64,000 nt of DNA from Rattus norvegicus (GCF_036323735.1 NC_086028.1:23029001-23093000), one strand, 5' to 3'. Counted from the first letter of the stretch, positions 1 through 11,444 are shown. Program-made: numbers and translations. The notes: a model not told the origin generated them from the sequence alone.

Positions 1-351
1 ATTTATCCCACCCCAGTATTTCATGAGTAGAAAAGATTGCTGAGGAAAAAATGACTTGATCTTCTGACATGCTTATAATCATGTAGAGAGTTCTAGGCTT
101 TCTAAACTTGCTATATCTTATTCTTTCATGAGATAATATGGTGAAAGTAGTTTGCCCATACTCCTGTAAGTAATCATTCACCCATATTCCTGTTAGTAAT
201 CCCAATGAAGTCAATGGTTTATGAAGTTGGACTTTGATGATATGGTCAGTTATTGAGTCCCAATCTGGAGTAAGTAGAAGTTTGCTCATGTCTCCCCAGG
301 AAAACTGTCAGACAACAATGATGAATAACAGTTCATTTAATTCTTAATAAT
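1..351. other. AT-rich non-coding DNA with a 26-bp near-duplication
   Basis: No gene or named repeat recognised. Positions 155-180 and 181-206 are two adjacent imperfect 26-bp copies, both carrying a cccata-tcctgt-agtaatc pattern. The stretch could belong to the same old element as the next feature. Confidence 0.4.
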
Positions 352-775
352 CTAATACCAGGGAAAACTTTCTCTTGGACAGACATTGTAAAAATACAGA
401 CACACCCAGATACAGTTGGACTTCCAAGAGGTCTGCCACAACAAGGCTAACAGAGAAATCTCTCCTGACCCAATATCTGGCCTAACTGGGACCCTAAAGG
501 GCCCAGAAGATTCAGGACCTAACTGCCCTACTGCAGACACATCTTTCTTCTGTTCCATACTGTGCTTGGGGGCAGATCAATGCTGCAGTCTGGCCTACCT
601 ACACCCAAAGAGAGCTAAAAACACAGGAGGCATGTTACAACGAGGCTTACAGATAAGACAGTTTCAGTCAGAGATAGCAAGGCTAATTGACACCAGAGAT
701 AACAAGGAGTTGAAAGTCTCCACTGGCCAAATATATCACCACAGCCTAATTTACACCTTTGATGATGTTGTTATA
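352..775 (+). repeat. Possible L1 5'-UTR-type fragment (uncertain)
   Basis: The wording is like the downstream part of a rodent L1 5' UTR: a cagacac-ccagatacagt phrase near 400, a cctaactgggaccc phrase near 481, a tgtgcttgggggcagatc phrase near 560, then an a-caccagagataac phrase near 690, where ORF1 would normally be approached. The ORF1 start itself is not visible. A 132-codon frame crosses it but has no recognisable domain and runs into the ID element. It could instead be an LTR or an unnamed repeat. The assignment is from memory of consensus wording only. Confidence 0.35.
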
Positions 776-799
776 AGCAACTTGAAATCTCATGAACTG

Positions 800-904
800 G
801 GGCTGGGGATTTAGCTCAGTGGTAGAGCGCTTGCCTAGGAAGCACAAGGCCCTGGGTTCGGTCCCCAGCTCCGAAAAAAAGACCAAAAAAAAAAAAAAAA
901 AAAA
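800..904 (+). mobile_element. ID element (BC1/tRNA-Ala-type SINE), full length
   Basis: Full-length ID SINE, transcribed by RNA polymerase III and moved by L1. The tRNA-like head starts ggggctggggatttagctca. The A box (tagctcagtgg) and B box (ggttcggtccc) both look intact, followed by the cagctccg junction and an A-rich tail interrupted once by gacc. It is flanked by a perfect 16-bp duplication, gaaatctcatgaactg, at 784-799 and 905-920. The unbroken duplication and intact boxes mean a recent insertion. This subfamily is hugely expanded in rat, which is the main species clue for the window. Confidence 0.95.
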
Positions 905-920
905 GAAATCTCATGAACTG

Positions 921-1763
921 ATTCTGACTAAGGACACCATACACTGTTCAATAGACACATATAGGAGAAAGCTATGCAAAAGGAAAACAGCAGAATGAGA
1001 TGTAAGGTTAGGACGTTTGTGGACTTCAACTCTTCTAGTTAGAAGAAGAAACAGCACTTGATTCTAAATCAGCAGCAATTCCCAAAAAGATGTCTGTGTA
1101 ATCTTCAAGTATCACTTTTAGATTGGTAATGGTTACAAATAAAGGAGCAAATCTCAGGAACAGAAAGAAGAGGTAAGGTCAAGAGCACCAAGCAAAGACA
1201 GAGGGACAGATGAACACAGAGTTATAGCTTTATGACACTAAAATCCTCAGTAGCAGTCCAATATGCTCATGTTCGTGTTCATGTCTCTGTAAACATCAAT
1301 TAGTATAGCTCTCAGACTTAATCAGAGATGCTTCTTTGTGCAGGAGATGGTAATTAACACAGAAACTACAACTGATTGAACTCTAGACAATAAGCGTCTA
1401 TGAAATGCTCACTTATAAATGAATATCTGTACAATACCTGTCGCCCCACCACCACCAAATTTGAGATTATTGTGGAAGAGAGGATGGAAAGTTGTAAAAA
1501 ACAGAAGATAGGGAGGTCTAGAGAGAAGCAAATTATTTTGGAATTGACAAGACAGCTACACCTATAATGTTGCCTGCACAAGATTGACATAAGATCAAGC
1601 CAGTCACCATTCCAACCTGAGAGGGAGCATGTCTCACCAGTTCCCACAGATCGTGGAGGAGTGGATAGTTGACTTATATTGGGGGAGTTAGAGGCACGTT
1701 TCATAGAGTAACCTCTGGTGGGTAGAGCATATTAGAACAGACAGCCTTACAAACCAGATTTGG
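921..1763. other. Unique AT-rich DNA, nothing recognised
   Basis: Contains a 112-codon reverse-strand open frame (1366-1704) with no recognisable domain. No SINE boxes, LTR ends or promoter-like signals seen. Confidence 0.5.
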
Positions 1764-1814
1764 TATGATAATTTAATATGATAATTTGATATGATAATTT
1801 GATATGATAATTTT
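1764..1814. repeat. 13-bp minisatellite, four units
   Basis: Units of tatgataatttga or close variants begin at 1764, 1777, 1790 and 1803. The last is incomplete. AT-rich tandem array probably arising by replication slippage. Confidence 0.85.
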
Positions 1815-1918
1815 AAAAAAGAGGACATGAAGTTGGAGATAGGTAGTAGCATGATCAAAGTAAATCAATGTGTGCTTGAAGTTTGTAATTCAATACAAAT
1901 TAATAGGTATTGACTTTA

Positions 1919-2066
1919 CTCTCTTACTCCTCTCTTATTCTTTATTCTTCACTGCTCTTTCCCCCTTCCCCACCCCACCCCCTCCATGTGCCCATGGCCC
2001 GCTGCCTTTCCACTCTTCTACTCTTCTCTCATTAAACCTCTCCATGTGGAATCATGAAATAAAAAA
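1919..2066 (+). mobile_element. Unnamed poly(A)-tailed retroposon, copy A
   Basis: A pyrimidine-rich 148-bp insert ending in a polyadenylation signal (attaaa at 2031-2036), a cctctccatgtggaat phrase and an A-rich tail. The flanks are near-identical 12-mers, gtattgacttta (1907-1918) and gtattgatttta (2067-2078), so it was inserted by L1-type target priming. Copy B lies at 27525-27665. The two agree closely over the last ~75 bp before the tail (cctccaYgtgcYcatggcc ... ctcattaaacctctcca). I do not recognise the family; it may be already catalogued, for example as retroposed 3' ends of an abundant RNA or of an LTR transcript. Confidence 0.7.
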
Positions 2067-2078
2067 GTATTGATTTTA

Positions 2079-2396
2079 AAATTTAAAGTATATGATTTTT
2101 TAAACTAAAAACAAAACCCACCCAAACCCAAAATAAACAACAACAATAACAAAATAAAGCCCACTTTTAAAATATACAGTATGTTCTGATAATGGTTTCC
2201 TCTCTACAAACTCCTCCAAAATTTTCCCAGCTACCAAACTTTGCACCCTTTCTTTCTTCCTTTCTCTAGAAAACAAACAGACGAAACCACTGCCAAAAGA
2301 AGAGTCTTCAAAGTATTTAGAAACTAGTAACAAACACACACAAAACAGAAAAATACAAAATCACGAAATCTAAAATAAAAGCAAAACACCAGGGAG
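2079..2396 (+). mobile_element. Old Lx/L1 3'-UTR fragment
   Basis: Matches the remembered pattern of an old murid L1 (Lx) 3' UTR: cagtatgttctgataatgg near 2178, a pyrimidine stretch, ctctagaaaacaaacag near 2262, then A-rich sequence passing into the AATA array. Orientation is inferred from the A-rich right end. Left boundary is not sharp. Confidence 0.45.
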
Positions 2397-2398
2397 AA

Positions 2399-2445
<47 letters not shown>

Positions 2446-2450
2446 ACAAA
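2397..2450. repeat. (AATA)n microsatellite
   Basis: About thirteen tetranucleotide units, probably expanded from the A-rich tail of the preceding L1-type fragment. In reverse complement it is read as a run of Leu-Phe-Ile-Tyr codons, an artefact. Confidence 0.9.
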
Positions 2451-3234
2451 TGGCTCAAACAAAGCAATATGAGAAAAACAAAGTCTACAAAGCAAGAGTG
2501 GGCCATTCAGTTTGTTTTATAATTTCTAACTATTGCTGGGCATAGGGTTTACCCTTAAGTGTAGTTAATGTACTTTGGTATATTTTGTATATTTTAAAAT
2601 TGTGAAGCAATATGAAAGATAAAGAAGTGTGGCAGATTAAGGGAGGATGCAAAGGCCAGAAGTGAAATGACATACTCTTGACCTGGATTCCTTCCTGGTG
2701 GAGATAGAACTGCTGGAAAGGATGTATTACACTGACCAATCAAACGAAGAATGAGCTATAATTTTAAACATAGTATAGTTCCCAAGATGTGCTCATAAAG
2801 TTTACAAGTTCAATGTAGTCAACAAAAGGCTGTCCCTGAAGAGTTTGTGGGTAGAAGCTACAGGAAGATGAAAATTTACCCTGAAACACTGGCAAAACGC
2901 ACAAGTACAAGGCTATGAAGTACAAGTGTAAAGAGAGCTATTGAGGGAATGAAACACTATAAACCGCCAAGCGAACCAGGTAGACTTATAAACACACAGA
3001 TCCACATGAAGACTTTAGAGCTAGTCTTCATACCACTTTTCAACATTTTCTTTGACAATGCACCAAATTAATAATAGTAAAAAACAAGATTCTTTAAAGC
3101 AAGCATTCATTTAGTCTCTAAACTAGCACTCCACATTCATCACAAGGACACGCCCCACTGAAGACAAACATATATTTCTCACTTCAACAACCTTACCTGC
3201 AGATTGAGGTATAAAGTATCTGGCTTAAGAAAGT
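2451..3234. other. Unique AT-rich DNA, nothing recognised
   Basis: No repeat family or gene structure seen. Only short unrelated open frames. Confidence 0.5.
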
Positions 3235-3243
3235 CATCAATGG

Positions 3244-3605
3244 GGCTTGAGACCCCATATGAACAACAATGCCAACCAACCAGAGCTTCCAGAGACTAAG
3301 CCACTACCCAAAGACTATACATGGACTGACCCTGGACTCTGACCTCATAGGTAGCAATGAATATCCTAGTAAGAGCACCAGTGGAAGGGGAAGCCCTTGG
3401 TCCTGCCAAGACTGAACCCCCAGTGAACGTGATTGTTGGGGGGAGGGCGGTAATGGGGGGAGGATGGGGAGGGGAACACCCATAGAGAAGGGGAAGGGGA
3501 GGGATTAGGGGGATGTTGGCCCAGAAACCGGGAAAGGGAATAACAATAGAAATGTAAATAAGAAATACTCAAGTTAATAAAGATGAAAAAAAAGAGAGAG
3601 ATAGG
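3244..3605 (+). mobile_element. 5'-truncated young rat L1 (3' UTR only)
   Basis: The last ~350 bp of a rat-type L1. It carries the gggcttgagacccc opening, an agcttccagagactaagcca phrase, the G-rich polypurine tract, gaaaccgggaaagggaataa and the tail atactcaagttaataaagat followed by an A-rich run. Low divergence from the remembered rat consensus suggests a young insertion. A 9-bp duplication catcaatgg flanks it at 3235-3243 and 3606-3614 (agg/agt before it extends the match with one mismatch). No ORF1 or ORF2 sequence remains. Confidence 0.9.
3438..3474 (+). other. G-quadruplex-capable tract in L1 3' UTR
   Basis: Runs of 6, 3, 6, 4 and 4 guanines within 37 bp, separated by short spacers. A guanine-rich polypurine segment is a known feature of rodent L1 3' UTRs. 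Confidence 0.7.
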
Positions 3606-3614
3606 CATCAATGG

Positions 3615-4539
3615 TTTTAGTTCTCAATTACATGCTAAGGGGAATCGAAATCGTGCTAGCTACAGATGAGTTTATGAATAGCAATTCTACACTTTTAAGA
3701 AATCATTTATTTTCTCCTAAGTGCTTTAGTGAAACAAATTGTTATCATTATTTACCAAATAAGCTTGTATTTATTCGTGTACCACAGGAACGTGCTACAT
3801 CCCTCTTCTCTTCATCAAGAGGGACTCTAGCCCCCGATACTTGATTCCTGTTCACTTCACCCATTGGTTAGTTATGTGGATTTGAGAGGATCCAGGACAC
3901 ACCCGAAGCATCCAGCCTTCAAAAGCGGTCTTGTTAATTAGGCCTCACCTCAGGAGTTTGGATTTCTGCTGATGAGACTCACCAAATTGTGGGGCCTTAT
4001 ACCTACGCTTTCTAAAAAGATAAACTGCGTTTTCCGCTTGATCCAGAGATTTGGTCATGTGAGCTGATGGCGTCTTCCTGCTAATGATGCTCCCTCTCTC
4101 ATCCTGCATAGGTTCCTTATGTTCATTCCTAGTGGCTTTCACAATTCCAACATAGACACACACGCTGAAAACCCATCCTTCAAGATAAACACACGTCCCC
4201 ATGAGATAAAACCTAATCGCATTTCTTTTCTATCTTATTAAATAAACTGTATCTTTAAGGTTAGCTTCTACTTATGTTTATTTAAAACTATTTTCTCGCT
4301 AGAATACTTCAAGAACAATTTTGGTGATAGCTTGATGGTAGGAGAAAAGTGATTTTTAATTTTTCTGGCAGTGTGTTTTTTGGCCGTAATGAATAATACA
4401 CATGAAGGTTTTTTTTGCTTTTATTTTTCCCCACTGAAACTACATCAAAGCCATAACCCTAAAGTTCAAAATGCCTTTGCGATAATTTGACAAGTGTTCA
4501 AATTTTTGTTTTTTAGTTTCCAATTCTATTTTTAAATGG
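3615..4539. other. Unique DNA between two L1 fragments
   Basis: No gene or named repeat recognised. Reads as ordinary single-copy sequence, with short poly-T runs near 4410-4430 and 4504-4515. Confidence 0.45.
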
Positions 4540-4772
4540 TTATCTTATTTATTTGCCTTTCGAATGCTGTCCCCCTTCCTGGTTTCCCCTCTGAAACCTT
4601 CCACATCCCATCTCCCTTTTACTTTGCCGCTATGAGGGTGCTCCCCCACCCACCCTCCCATTCCTGCCTCACTACTCTACCATCTCTTTATGCTGGGTAT
4701 CAAGTCTGCACAAGACCGAGGGCCTCTCCGCCCACTGATGCCAGATAAGAGCATCCTCTGCTTCATATGTAG
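4540..4772 (-). mobile_element. Diverged L1 3'-UTR fragment, antisense
   Basis: Recognisable antisense L1 3' UTR wording: tatgagggtgctcccccacc, ctgcctcactactctaccat, agaccgagggcctctccgcc, and cctctgcttcatatgtag at the right end. Same family part as the L1 at 16583-18652 and more diverged. No target duplication seen. It ends where the L1 cacatatgtagcag phrase would continue. Confidence 0.8.
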
Positions 4773-5430
4773 ATATATAAAATATCCATCCATCCTGACT
4801 GCTGCCTACATGTACAATAACCCTGCCTAATTATACATTACCATTTGTGGAAAATTCCATTATATTAGAGAGCGTTTCCATTTGTATGAATGCACCCTCC
4901 ATTGGTACCCTCTGCTCTCCATCTCTTACCTCAGCCTTACTCTTACAGACAATGCCAATAATCCCTCAGTGCTTCTCTATGATGTCCCGAGCAGCAGCCG
5001 CCGGAATTCTAAGGGCTCACTCCTACACTCCTGCATCTGCCTTCAACTTTTATGCCCTTCGAATCCTCCTTTAACCCACAAAGTCTCCTCTACCAGTCCT
5101 AGTGTCTCCCTTGTTCCAGTGGGAGTCACGGATATTAAACTGCATTCCTCAGACTCATCTGTCTACTAATTTATTCATTCTTGCAGGTATAGAATTTATT
5201 TTTTCTCATATTGCAAACACAAAACACAAAGGCTAAAATAAAATTTCATTTAACAATTAATGTTTGTTGTTTGTTTTGCCAGTAATCTGCCAGACTTCCC
5301 AGATGAGAGGCAGCACTCGGCTTGGTAGCCCACCAATACTATCTATCTAAAACTGCACGAAAGGGATGAACTGAAAATCACAATTAAATATGCTTATTGT
5401 CAATGATTTATTTTCATGCTGCGTGAGCCA
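4773..5430. other. Unique DNA, pyrimidine-rich in part
   Basis: From about 4880 to 5110 the plus strand is rich in C and T, which leaves two overlapping frames open for 75 and 95 codons. Neither has a domain or a credible start context. Confidence 0.45.
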
Positions 5431-5440
5431 TAGTAGTAGT

Positions 5441-5499
<59 letters not shown>

Positions 5500-5526
5500 T
5501 AGTAGTAGTAATAGTAGTAGTAGTTG
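5431..5526. repeat. Compound (AGT)n(AGC)14(AGT)n microsatellite
   Basis: Three AGT units, then about 14 uninterrupted AGC (CAG) units from 5441, then about 9 AGT units, one AAT and more AGT. The reverse frame is read as Thr/Ala runs and is not a gene. Confidence 0.95.
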
Positions 5527-7630
5527 TAACGAGAGTTATACAATGATCTGTTTTTAGGTGTTTCCCTATTGTCCAGTTCAAGTGCTCCCTCTGGCTAAAG
5601 ATGGCTCCAAAAGGCTTCATCCGTGTAAAGTCTACCAGTTAGCATGTGGCGTCTCTGAGAGACTTTCACTGTTAATTCTCATGAGTTATTACTAATGGCA
5701 GGCAGCTCCTGGCAAGAGCTGGGTGTATTTGTCTGGAATAAGAAAGGGATAAATGAGATCTCTGACAACCTGAACTGGCAGCGGGGAGAGATAAAGAAGA
5801 GAGCAGAAGGCCTAGATCTCTGCAAGGTGTGGCAAGCTGTACAACACAAGCTGCTTAAATGTTCCCGAATGTTCCCGAAGGGACAGTAACCTCACACTTG
5901 CCTTGGGCCACGTAGCCCACAAAGTGACTTTGGCAGATCTTTTGATACCATTGGAGCAGAATATGTTTCTTGATATATACTTGCATATGACACTTTTCCA
6001 GGAACTTTCTAGAATAACCAGCCCAAGATATTTTCTCACTGCAGACTTCATAGGCCCATTTCACAGTGGTGTGTTTGGTTGCTAACCTTGTAAGTTTTTT
6101 TAGTTAAAGAAAGAGATCAGCAACTTAGAAGGGCTTGAAAATTATCTGTTACGCTACAGCAAATTGCGTCTACTGTGGCCTCTTATTTTGATTTTTCTCA
6201 AAAGAACGCAGGCTTCTTAAGTCTGCTTTTTATTCACACTTGCCTCCCAAGGACCCGAGGGTTCTAGCAGTGTGACTGCTGCTATTTCCTGTATCAATCA
6301 TTAGTGGATTACTCTGCTGCCAAATGCTGCCCTACTTTTTATTGTAGCTTAGTAGCCAATTACGATCTTATGATAATAATGAAACAGATCATGTTTAGTC
6401 CTTTCAAAAATTATGAATCTTAATGCTTGGTTTTGTGTAAGCTTCTTTGGCTTTTTTTTCATAGCTTCATTTTTTCTGACATTAAATGAACTCTAGCAAA
6501 TAGTGTAAGAAACATCCACTTGTGTGATATATGGAGTCTTAATGATAACATTTCTTTACAGAGTTTACATGGAACTCTGTCTTGCTCATGCCTTTACACA
6601 GCATCTTTGTATTAGGCTGTGAATACATGATAAAAACTGATGAAAATATGGAGTGATGGTTAATTTTATGTGAAAAATACACTGGGGTAGAAGAAATCCA
6701 ACACTGGGTTAGCATTCTAGGAATAAGAGTATTGGATGTTTGTTCAAGAGATTCGTATTTTAATTTGTAGCTGACTGAAAGCAAATTCATAAAAGTGGTA
6801 AATAAGCTATATGCTAAAAATAAACAAATGAAAAAAATAAAAATAAACAAATGACATGGGATCATTAACTCTAAGGACCACGAGACTAAGATTAACCTTT
6901 TAGTGTAGAAGACAGAGAAGACAAAGTATACCAAAATTATAAGTTTTCCCTATAGTCAATGTATCTTAGGACCTTAAAGTACCATAGAATTAAGCATAAT
7001 GATATTAGTTTGTCATAAAAATGCCAGCATTTGATTAATAACAGCAACATTGATATAACCTTAAAATACTCAAACATGATGTTGAAAATAGAAGTACTGA
7101 ACAGTGACTAAAATGAGACAATAAAATATTTATCAACATAGGCGATGGTACAGCCTCCTCTTAAGACATAAAAATAGCCTCTAAAATATAAAGTCTGTAA
7201 TTGGCAATCTCTAGAATTGTAGTCTGATATTTATATGTATGTGCATTTGTGTGTGCAAATAAAATAGCTTGAAATAATTGATAACAAATATAGTTGATAT
7301 TGATAAAAAAGTATGTGTTATTTTCCTCCATCATCTATCTGCGTGTTTGTCACTGAAGTCCTCTATTGAGGAAAAACTTTTTTTGAATAAGTGAGAGTAG
7401 ATTAACTTGATCAAAGTTTAGCACAAGTTTCCATGAAATAGAACAGGAGGGAACAGTTCAAAGCCCATTCTAGGAAGTCACCAAAACCAGACAAGGATAT
7501 GACTCAAAACAGTGCTATAAACAAAATTCTCTGATGAACATAGATGCAAACTTTACCAACAAAATATCTGAGAAAACAAATCAAGAACACACTTAGAAGA
7601 TCATTACCAACAACAGGTTGTATATTTGTA
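5527..7630. other. Unique AT-rich DNA, no gene found
   Basis: Contains a direct repeat of aaaaataaacaaatga within 6816-6854 and a doubled atgttcccga near 5860-5878. The longest frame is 131 codons on the reverse strand (6539-6934), hydrophobic and without a recognisable domain. A gtgatggttaattttatgtg phrase at about 6652 hints at an old DNA transposon, too weak to call. Confidence 0.45.
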
Positions 7631-7698
7631 TATGTGTGTGTGTGTGTGTGGGTGTGGGTGTGGGTGTGTGTGTGTGCTTGTGTATGTGTGTCTGTATA
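7631..7698. repeat. (TG)n / (TGTGGG)n microsatellite
   Basis: TG dinucleotides with three tgtggg interruptions and a shift to tatgtgtgtc at the right end. Confidence 0.9.
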
Positions 7699-8542
7699 TA
7701 TGAATATATTTCTATATTCATATTACATATGAATGATGCAAAGTTGTTCAACATACATAAATAAGTAGGTGTGATATAGAACATAAATACATGTAAGCAA
7801 TTTATTTTCTCACCAGATACAGGGAATGCCTTTTACTGCATTCATCAACATTCCATGGTGGAAGTTCTTTTGAACACAGTACAAATACAAGAAAGAAATA
7901 CATAACATACATATAAAGACCATATATGGTAATTGTATGGCTAGCATGATTCTAAGTGGGCAGGAAGTAAACAAATTTCTTCTAAAGTCAGTAACAAGGG
8001 AAGGGTGTCCACAACCTTCACGTGTATTGTATGTAGTGATTTAAGGATTAGCTTGAGCAAGGAAGCAAGAAAAAGAAATAAAGGGACACAAATAGGAAAG
8101 GAAGAAATTAAATGATCCTTCCTGGAAGTCATTCTGAAAATTCTGAAGGTGCTATTGGGGATCTTTTAGTCTTGTAAACATTTTTACCAAAGCAGGTTAC
8201 AAAAGCTACATACGAGTCAATCGGCTGCATACCAATAAAATATTTTCCAACAATGAAGTGAAGAAAAAATGAGATGTAATATTTATAATGCCTTTACAAT
8301 TGTTTAGAATAAAGCTAGCTGAAAAGGTGTAAGAAAGTCATACTGAATACATTTTTAAAAAATGGAAGCCAATGGAAGAATACACTAGATGTGTGAGTGG
8401 GCAATGATCATGGATTTGTAGAATTAGCACCACAAAATTGACTACTTTACCAAGAGAATTTGCACCTGCAGACTTAATTCAATTCTGACCAAAATTTCAG
8501 TGGTGTCTCAAAGTTAGAAATAACAATTCTTAAATCATATGG
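7699..8542. other. Unique AT-rich DNA, nothing recognised
   Basis: A-rich on the plus strand. Only frames of about 63 codons or less. Confidence 0.45.
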
Positions 8543-8557
8543 ACGTGCGCGTGCGCG

Positions 8558-8609
<52 letters not shown>
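8543..8609. repeat. (CG/TG)(AC)n array, perfect purine-pyrimidine alternation
   Basis: 67 bp with no break in purine-pyrimidine alternation: a 5' part of acgtgcgcgtgcgcgcgt followed by about 24 AC units. Such tracts are the classic Z-DNA formers. Confidence 0.9.
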
Positions 8610-8611
<2 letters not shown>

Positions 8612-9188
8612 TTCCAAATCACTAAAGCAATCTTAAACAAGAAGAGTGATACTATGATGCCACAATAAATACTTTAAATTAGACCACAAAGCTAAAGAAA
8701 AAAAAGAGACCTAATACTGGTCTAAAAACAGAGGCGCAGACAATGTAGTAAAAATAGAATTCTCAGAAGAAAAAAAAATTAGATTTAGCCATCTGATTTT
8801 TGACAGAAGGACCAAATGATGCATTGTTTAAAAAAAATTTAAAAAGCCAGCCTCTTAAATAGATGTTGCAATGAAAATGTATTTACATGTTGAAAATTTT
8901 AACTAAACTCATTTCTCATCCCTCATTAATTCAATTCAAAACTGATTAAATTCTTTAATACATGACCCCAGATTCCGAAGGTGCAAAAAAAATTCCATAA
9001 GAACCCTTGAATATATAGGCAGAGAATGGGGCTCTGAAAGAACTCTAATATCTTGAGAAATGGTCCCGGGAATGACAAATGGGATTGTGTGAAGACACCG
9101 AGAAAGTACAGAAAAACAGCCAAGGAAAGAGGCAACCTTTCAAAAAACAAATACTGAAGCTTTGCTCGTCTATGAAGCCTACTATATA
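8610..9188. other. Unique A-rich DNA
   Basis: No repeat or gene recognised; several short A runs (8697-8704, 8770-8778, 8830-8846). Confidence 0.4.
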
Positions 9189-9360
9189 TATTGTATCTAT
9201 TGGTTTTCTATGGCTGTGATAAACATCAAAACTAATACGAAATTGGTGGAGGAAAGGTGGATTTGGCTTACACGTTACAGGTCCATCATCGTGGGAAGTC
9301 CAGGCCAGAGGAATTCAGTTAGAGGCTGGGAACAAAAACCACAGAGTGATGTATGAGCAA
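9189..9360. mobile_element. Partial URR1-like rodent DNA transposon remnant
   Basis: The run ttctatggctgtgataaaca, then a ggtggaggaaaggtgga phrase, ttggcttacac, and a tgggaagtccaggcc phrase follows the terminal part of a common murid hAT-type non-autonomous element (URR1 as I recall it). The other end is missing and about a quarter of bases look changed. Confidence 0.5.
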
Positions 9361-10220
9361 AGTACAATGGAATGAAACAGGTGACAACGTCATAATGTGA
9401 TAAATTACTGGATATAGCAAATACAATTAATATCTATAAGAAAAAACAAAGAGGAGATGATGATTCTACAGTTTTAATCTTTCCTCATTAAAAATTCCTT
9501 AATTTTACTATATTACAGTGAAAAGAATTACTGTTTGAAGGTGCAGACTTTATTTCATTTTTAAATTTATAACTACTCAGGAATTTGAATGGCTTTGGTA
9601 TTTACCAAGAAACAAAACTGAATTTATTTACCTATTTTTTTTTTTAACACAAGACTACATGGTAGCCAGTTACTAACAATACTGGCTGACATTATCACAA
9701 GGGAAGAGCCTTGTTACAGCACTTATGAGGAGAGGTACAGTCGGCCAATTTCAAAAGCCACTTAACCAACTTATCTTCAGATAATGATTACCTATAATAT
9801 AAAAGCTTTAAAATGAAGGTGGGAAAGATATAGTATTTTAATGTCTTCATCTCCTGGGAACTTAGTATGCTGAAGGAGGGGAAAAAACCTCTTGGGGATG
9901 CTTTTGGGCTGGCGTTGTATTTAAAGTCACTGAGGAGTATCTTCACTTTGTTTCACACTACAATGGAATGTGGCATTCCAAGTGGAGAAAGTTCAAGTTG
10001 ATAGTTCTCTTTAATTAGTCTAATTTCATTCACAGATATCAAACGGAGAGAATGTGTTTGCTTCTTTGTACTTTTTAGTCTCCACCATGAAAGGTAAAAT
10101 CATCTATGTCTTACAAAAGAAACTGGCTAAGAGTCAGTTTTAAGAGAGAGGCTACCATTTTGGTAGGCTGATTTTCTCATTATCATGTGGCTGCAAGAAT
10201 ATTGAACACATGGGAATACA
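9361..10220. other. Unique AT-rich DNA
   Basis: No gene or named repeat seen. A homopolymer T run lies at about 9633-9644. Confidence 0.4.
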
Positions 10221-10318
10221 CAGAAACAGACAGACACACAGACACACAGAAGACACACAAAGAGAAAGAGAGACAGACAGAGACAGAGAGACAGACAGAG
10301 AGACAGAGATAGAGAGAC
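10221..10318. repeat. (GACA)n / (GA)n low-complexity tract
   Basis: Irregular mixture of acagac and gagaca units, nearly all purine plus C on the plus strand. Confidence 0.85.
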
Positions 10319-11444
10319 TTAATATAACAAATGGAATAGAAATATAGAAATAAATATCTCCTTGCCAGAAAATCTAGGCATGTGTCTTAAACCATGGACA
10401 AGAAAACAAACAAACCCAGTACCAATAAAAGCTTTATTGGAAAACACACGTTTCTGGAAAGTCTGTCATATGTTTCCATGAATCCTGTATAAATCCTAAA
10501 TAATTTTATTTACTATGAAAGAATACTGACAATCTTATCTTATAATTCTCAAGTAGATATTGGAAGAAGTAAAAAAAAATGTACTTTTCTTCCTAAAATC
10601 TAAGTAGTTTAAAATTAAGGTAAAAACTGTGTCTTCTCTGTACTGAGCAATCAGCAGGGTTCAACACTCTCAAACACAAGAGAAACACAAGACACTACAC
10701 CCCACTTCTCAGATATTCTGTTTAACAGATGGATGTATTGGAAAATGGTAGAGGTTCAGGCAGATAAATCAACAGCCAAGTTATGCAATACATGCAAACG
10801 CAGATGATCACATCTGCAGATAGGAAGGGAAAAAAGAAGGCAGGAAGACTGGGAAAAGCCAGTACCTTCTCATCTTACAGGCAGACATTTTGGCTGCTTT
10901 TTAAGGACAAAGTCAACTTGTTCTGGGGACTCAAGTGCATTGGGATAACACAGTGTATAGTCACTAGTCATGGTGAACATTCTAAACTCTAAGTTAGTAG
11001 CTTAGAAATCTTCCCATACCTGTCTTCCTCTTATTTGGCAGTACATATAGAAAGTCCCTCTTTATAAAACCCAGCCATAAGACGTAGAAATAATGGTCCC
11101 AATTCCCCACCTTTCAGTATAAGTGCAGGAGGAACAGAAAAACAGACTTGTTTTGCACTAGCCATAAATACTCTCTTTCAGAAATAACGTTAAGTTAGGT
11201 ATGTAGGTGGTGGTAGGTATCTGGGAGGAGAAAAATATGATAAAATATATTGTCTTGAGTTCTCAGATAAGGAATATGAAAATACAATAAATAAATACCC
11301 CTTTCTGGAAGAGGTCAGAGGAACTGTATTCAAGTTTTCTTGCCAACTTCTGGTCTGTTGGGAGTGGTGTAACTTTAAGGAGGGCAGGAATGATTGGAAG
11401 GATTTAGATCAGTGTGGGACTGCTCTTGAGAGGAAGCCTGGGAT
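10319..11444. other. Unique DNA, nothing recognised
   Basis: The longest frame is 69 codons (10783-10992) without recognisable features. Confidence 0.4.

Noticed and set aside
416..814. 132-codon frame
   Set aside because: Lies in a probable L1 5'-end fragment and ends inside the ID element.
800..875. A functional tRNA-Ala gene
   Set aside because: The head is tRNA-like but the wording and A-rich tail are those of an ID SINE, with a target duplication.
5414..5620. Frame with poly-Thr and poly-Ala
   Set aside because: Reverse reading of the AGT/AGC microsatellite.
6640..6730. MER-type transposon (gtgatggttaattttatgtg phrase)
   Set aside because: Only about 20 bp agree; the rest does not follow any consensus I can recall.
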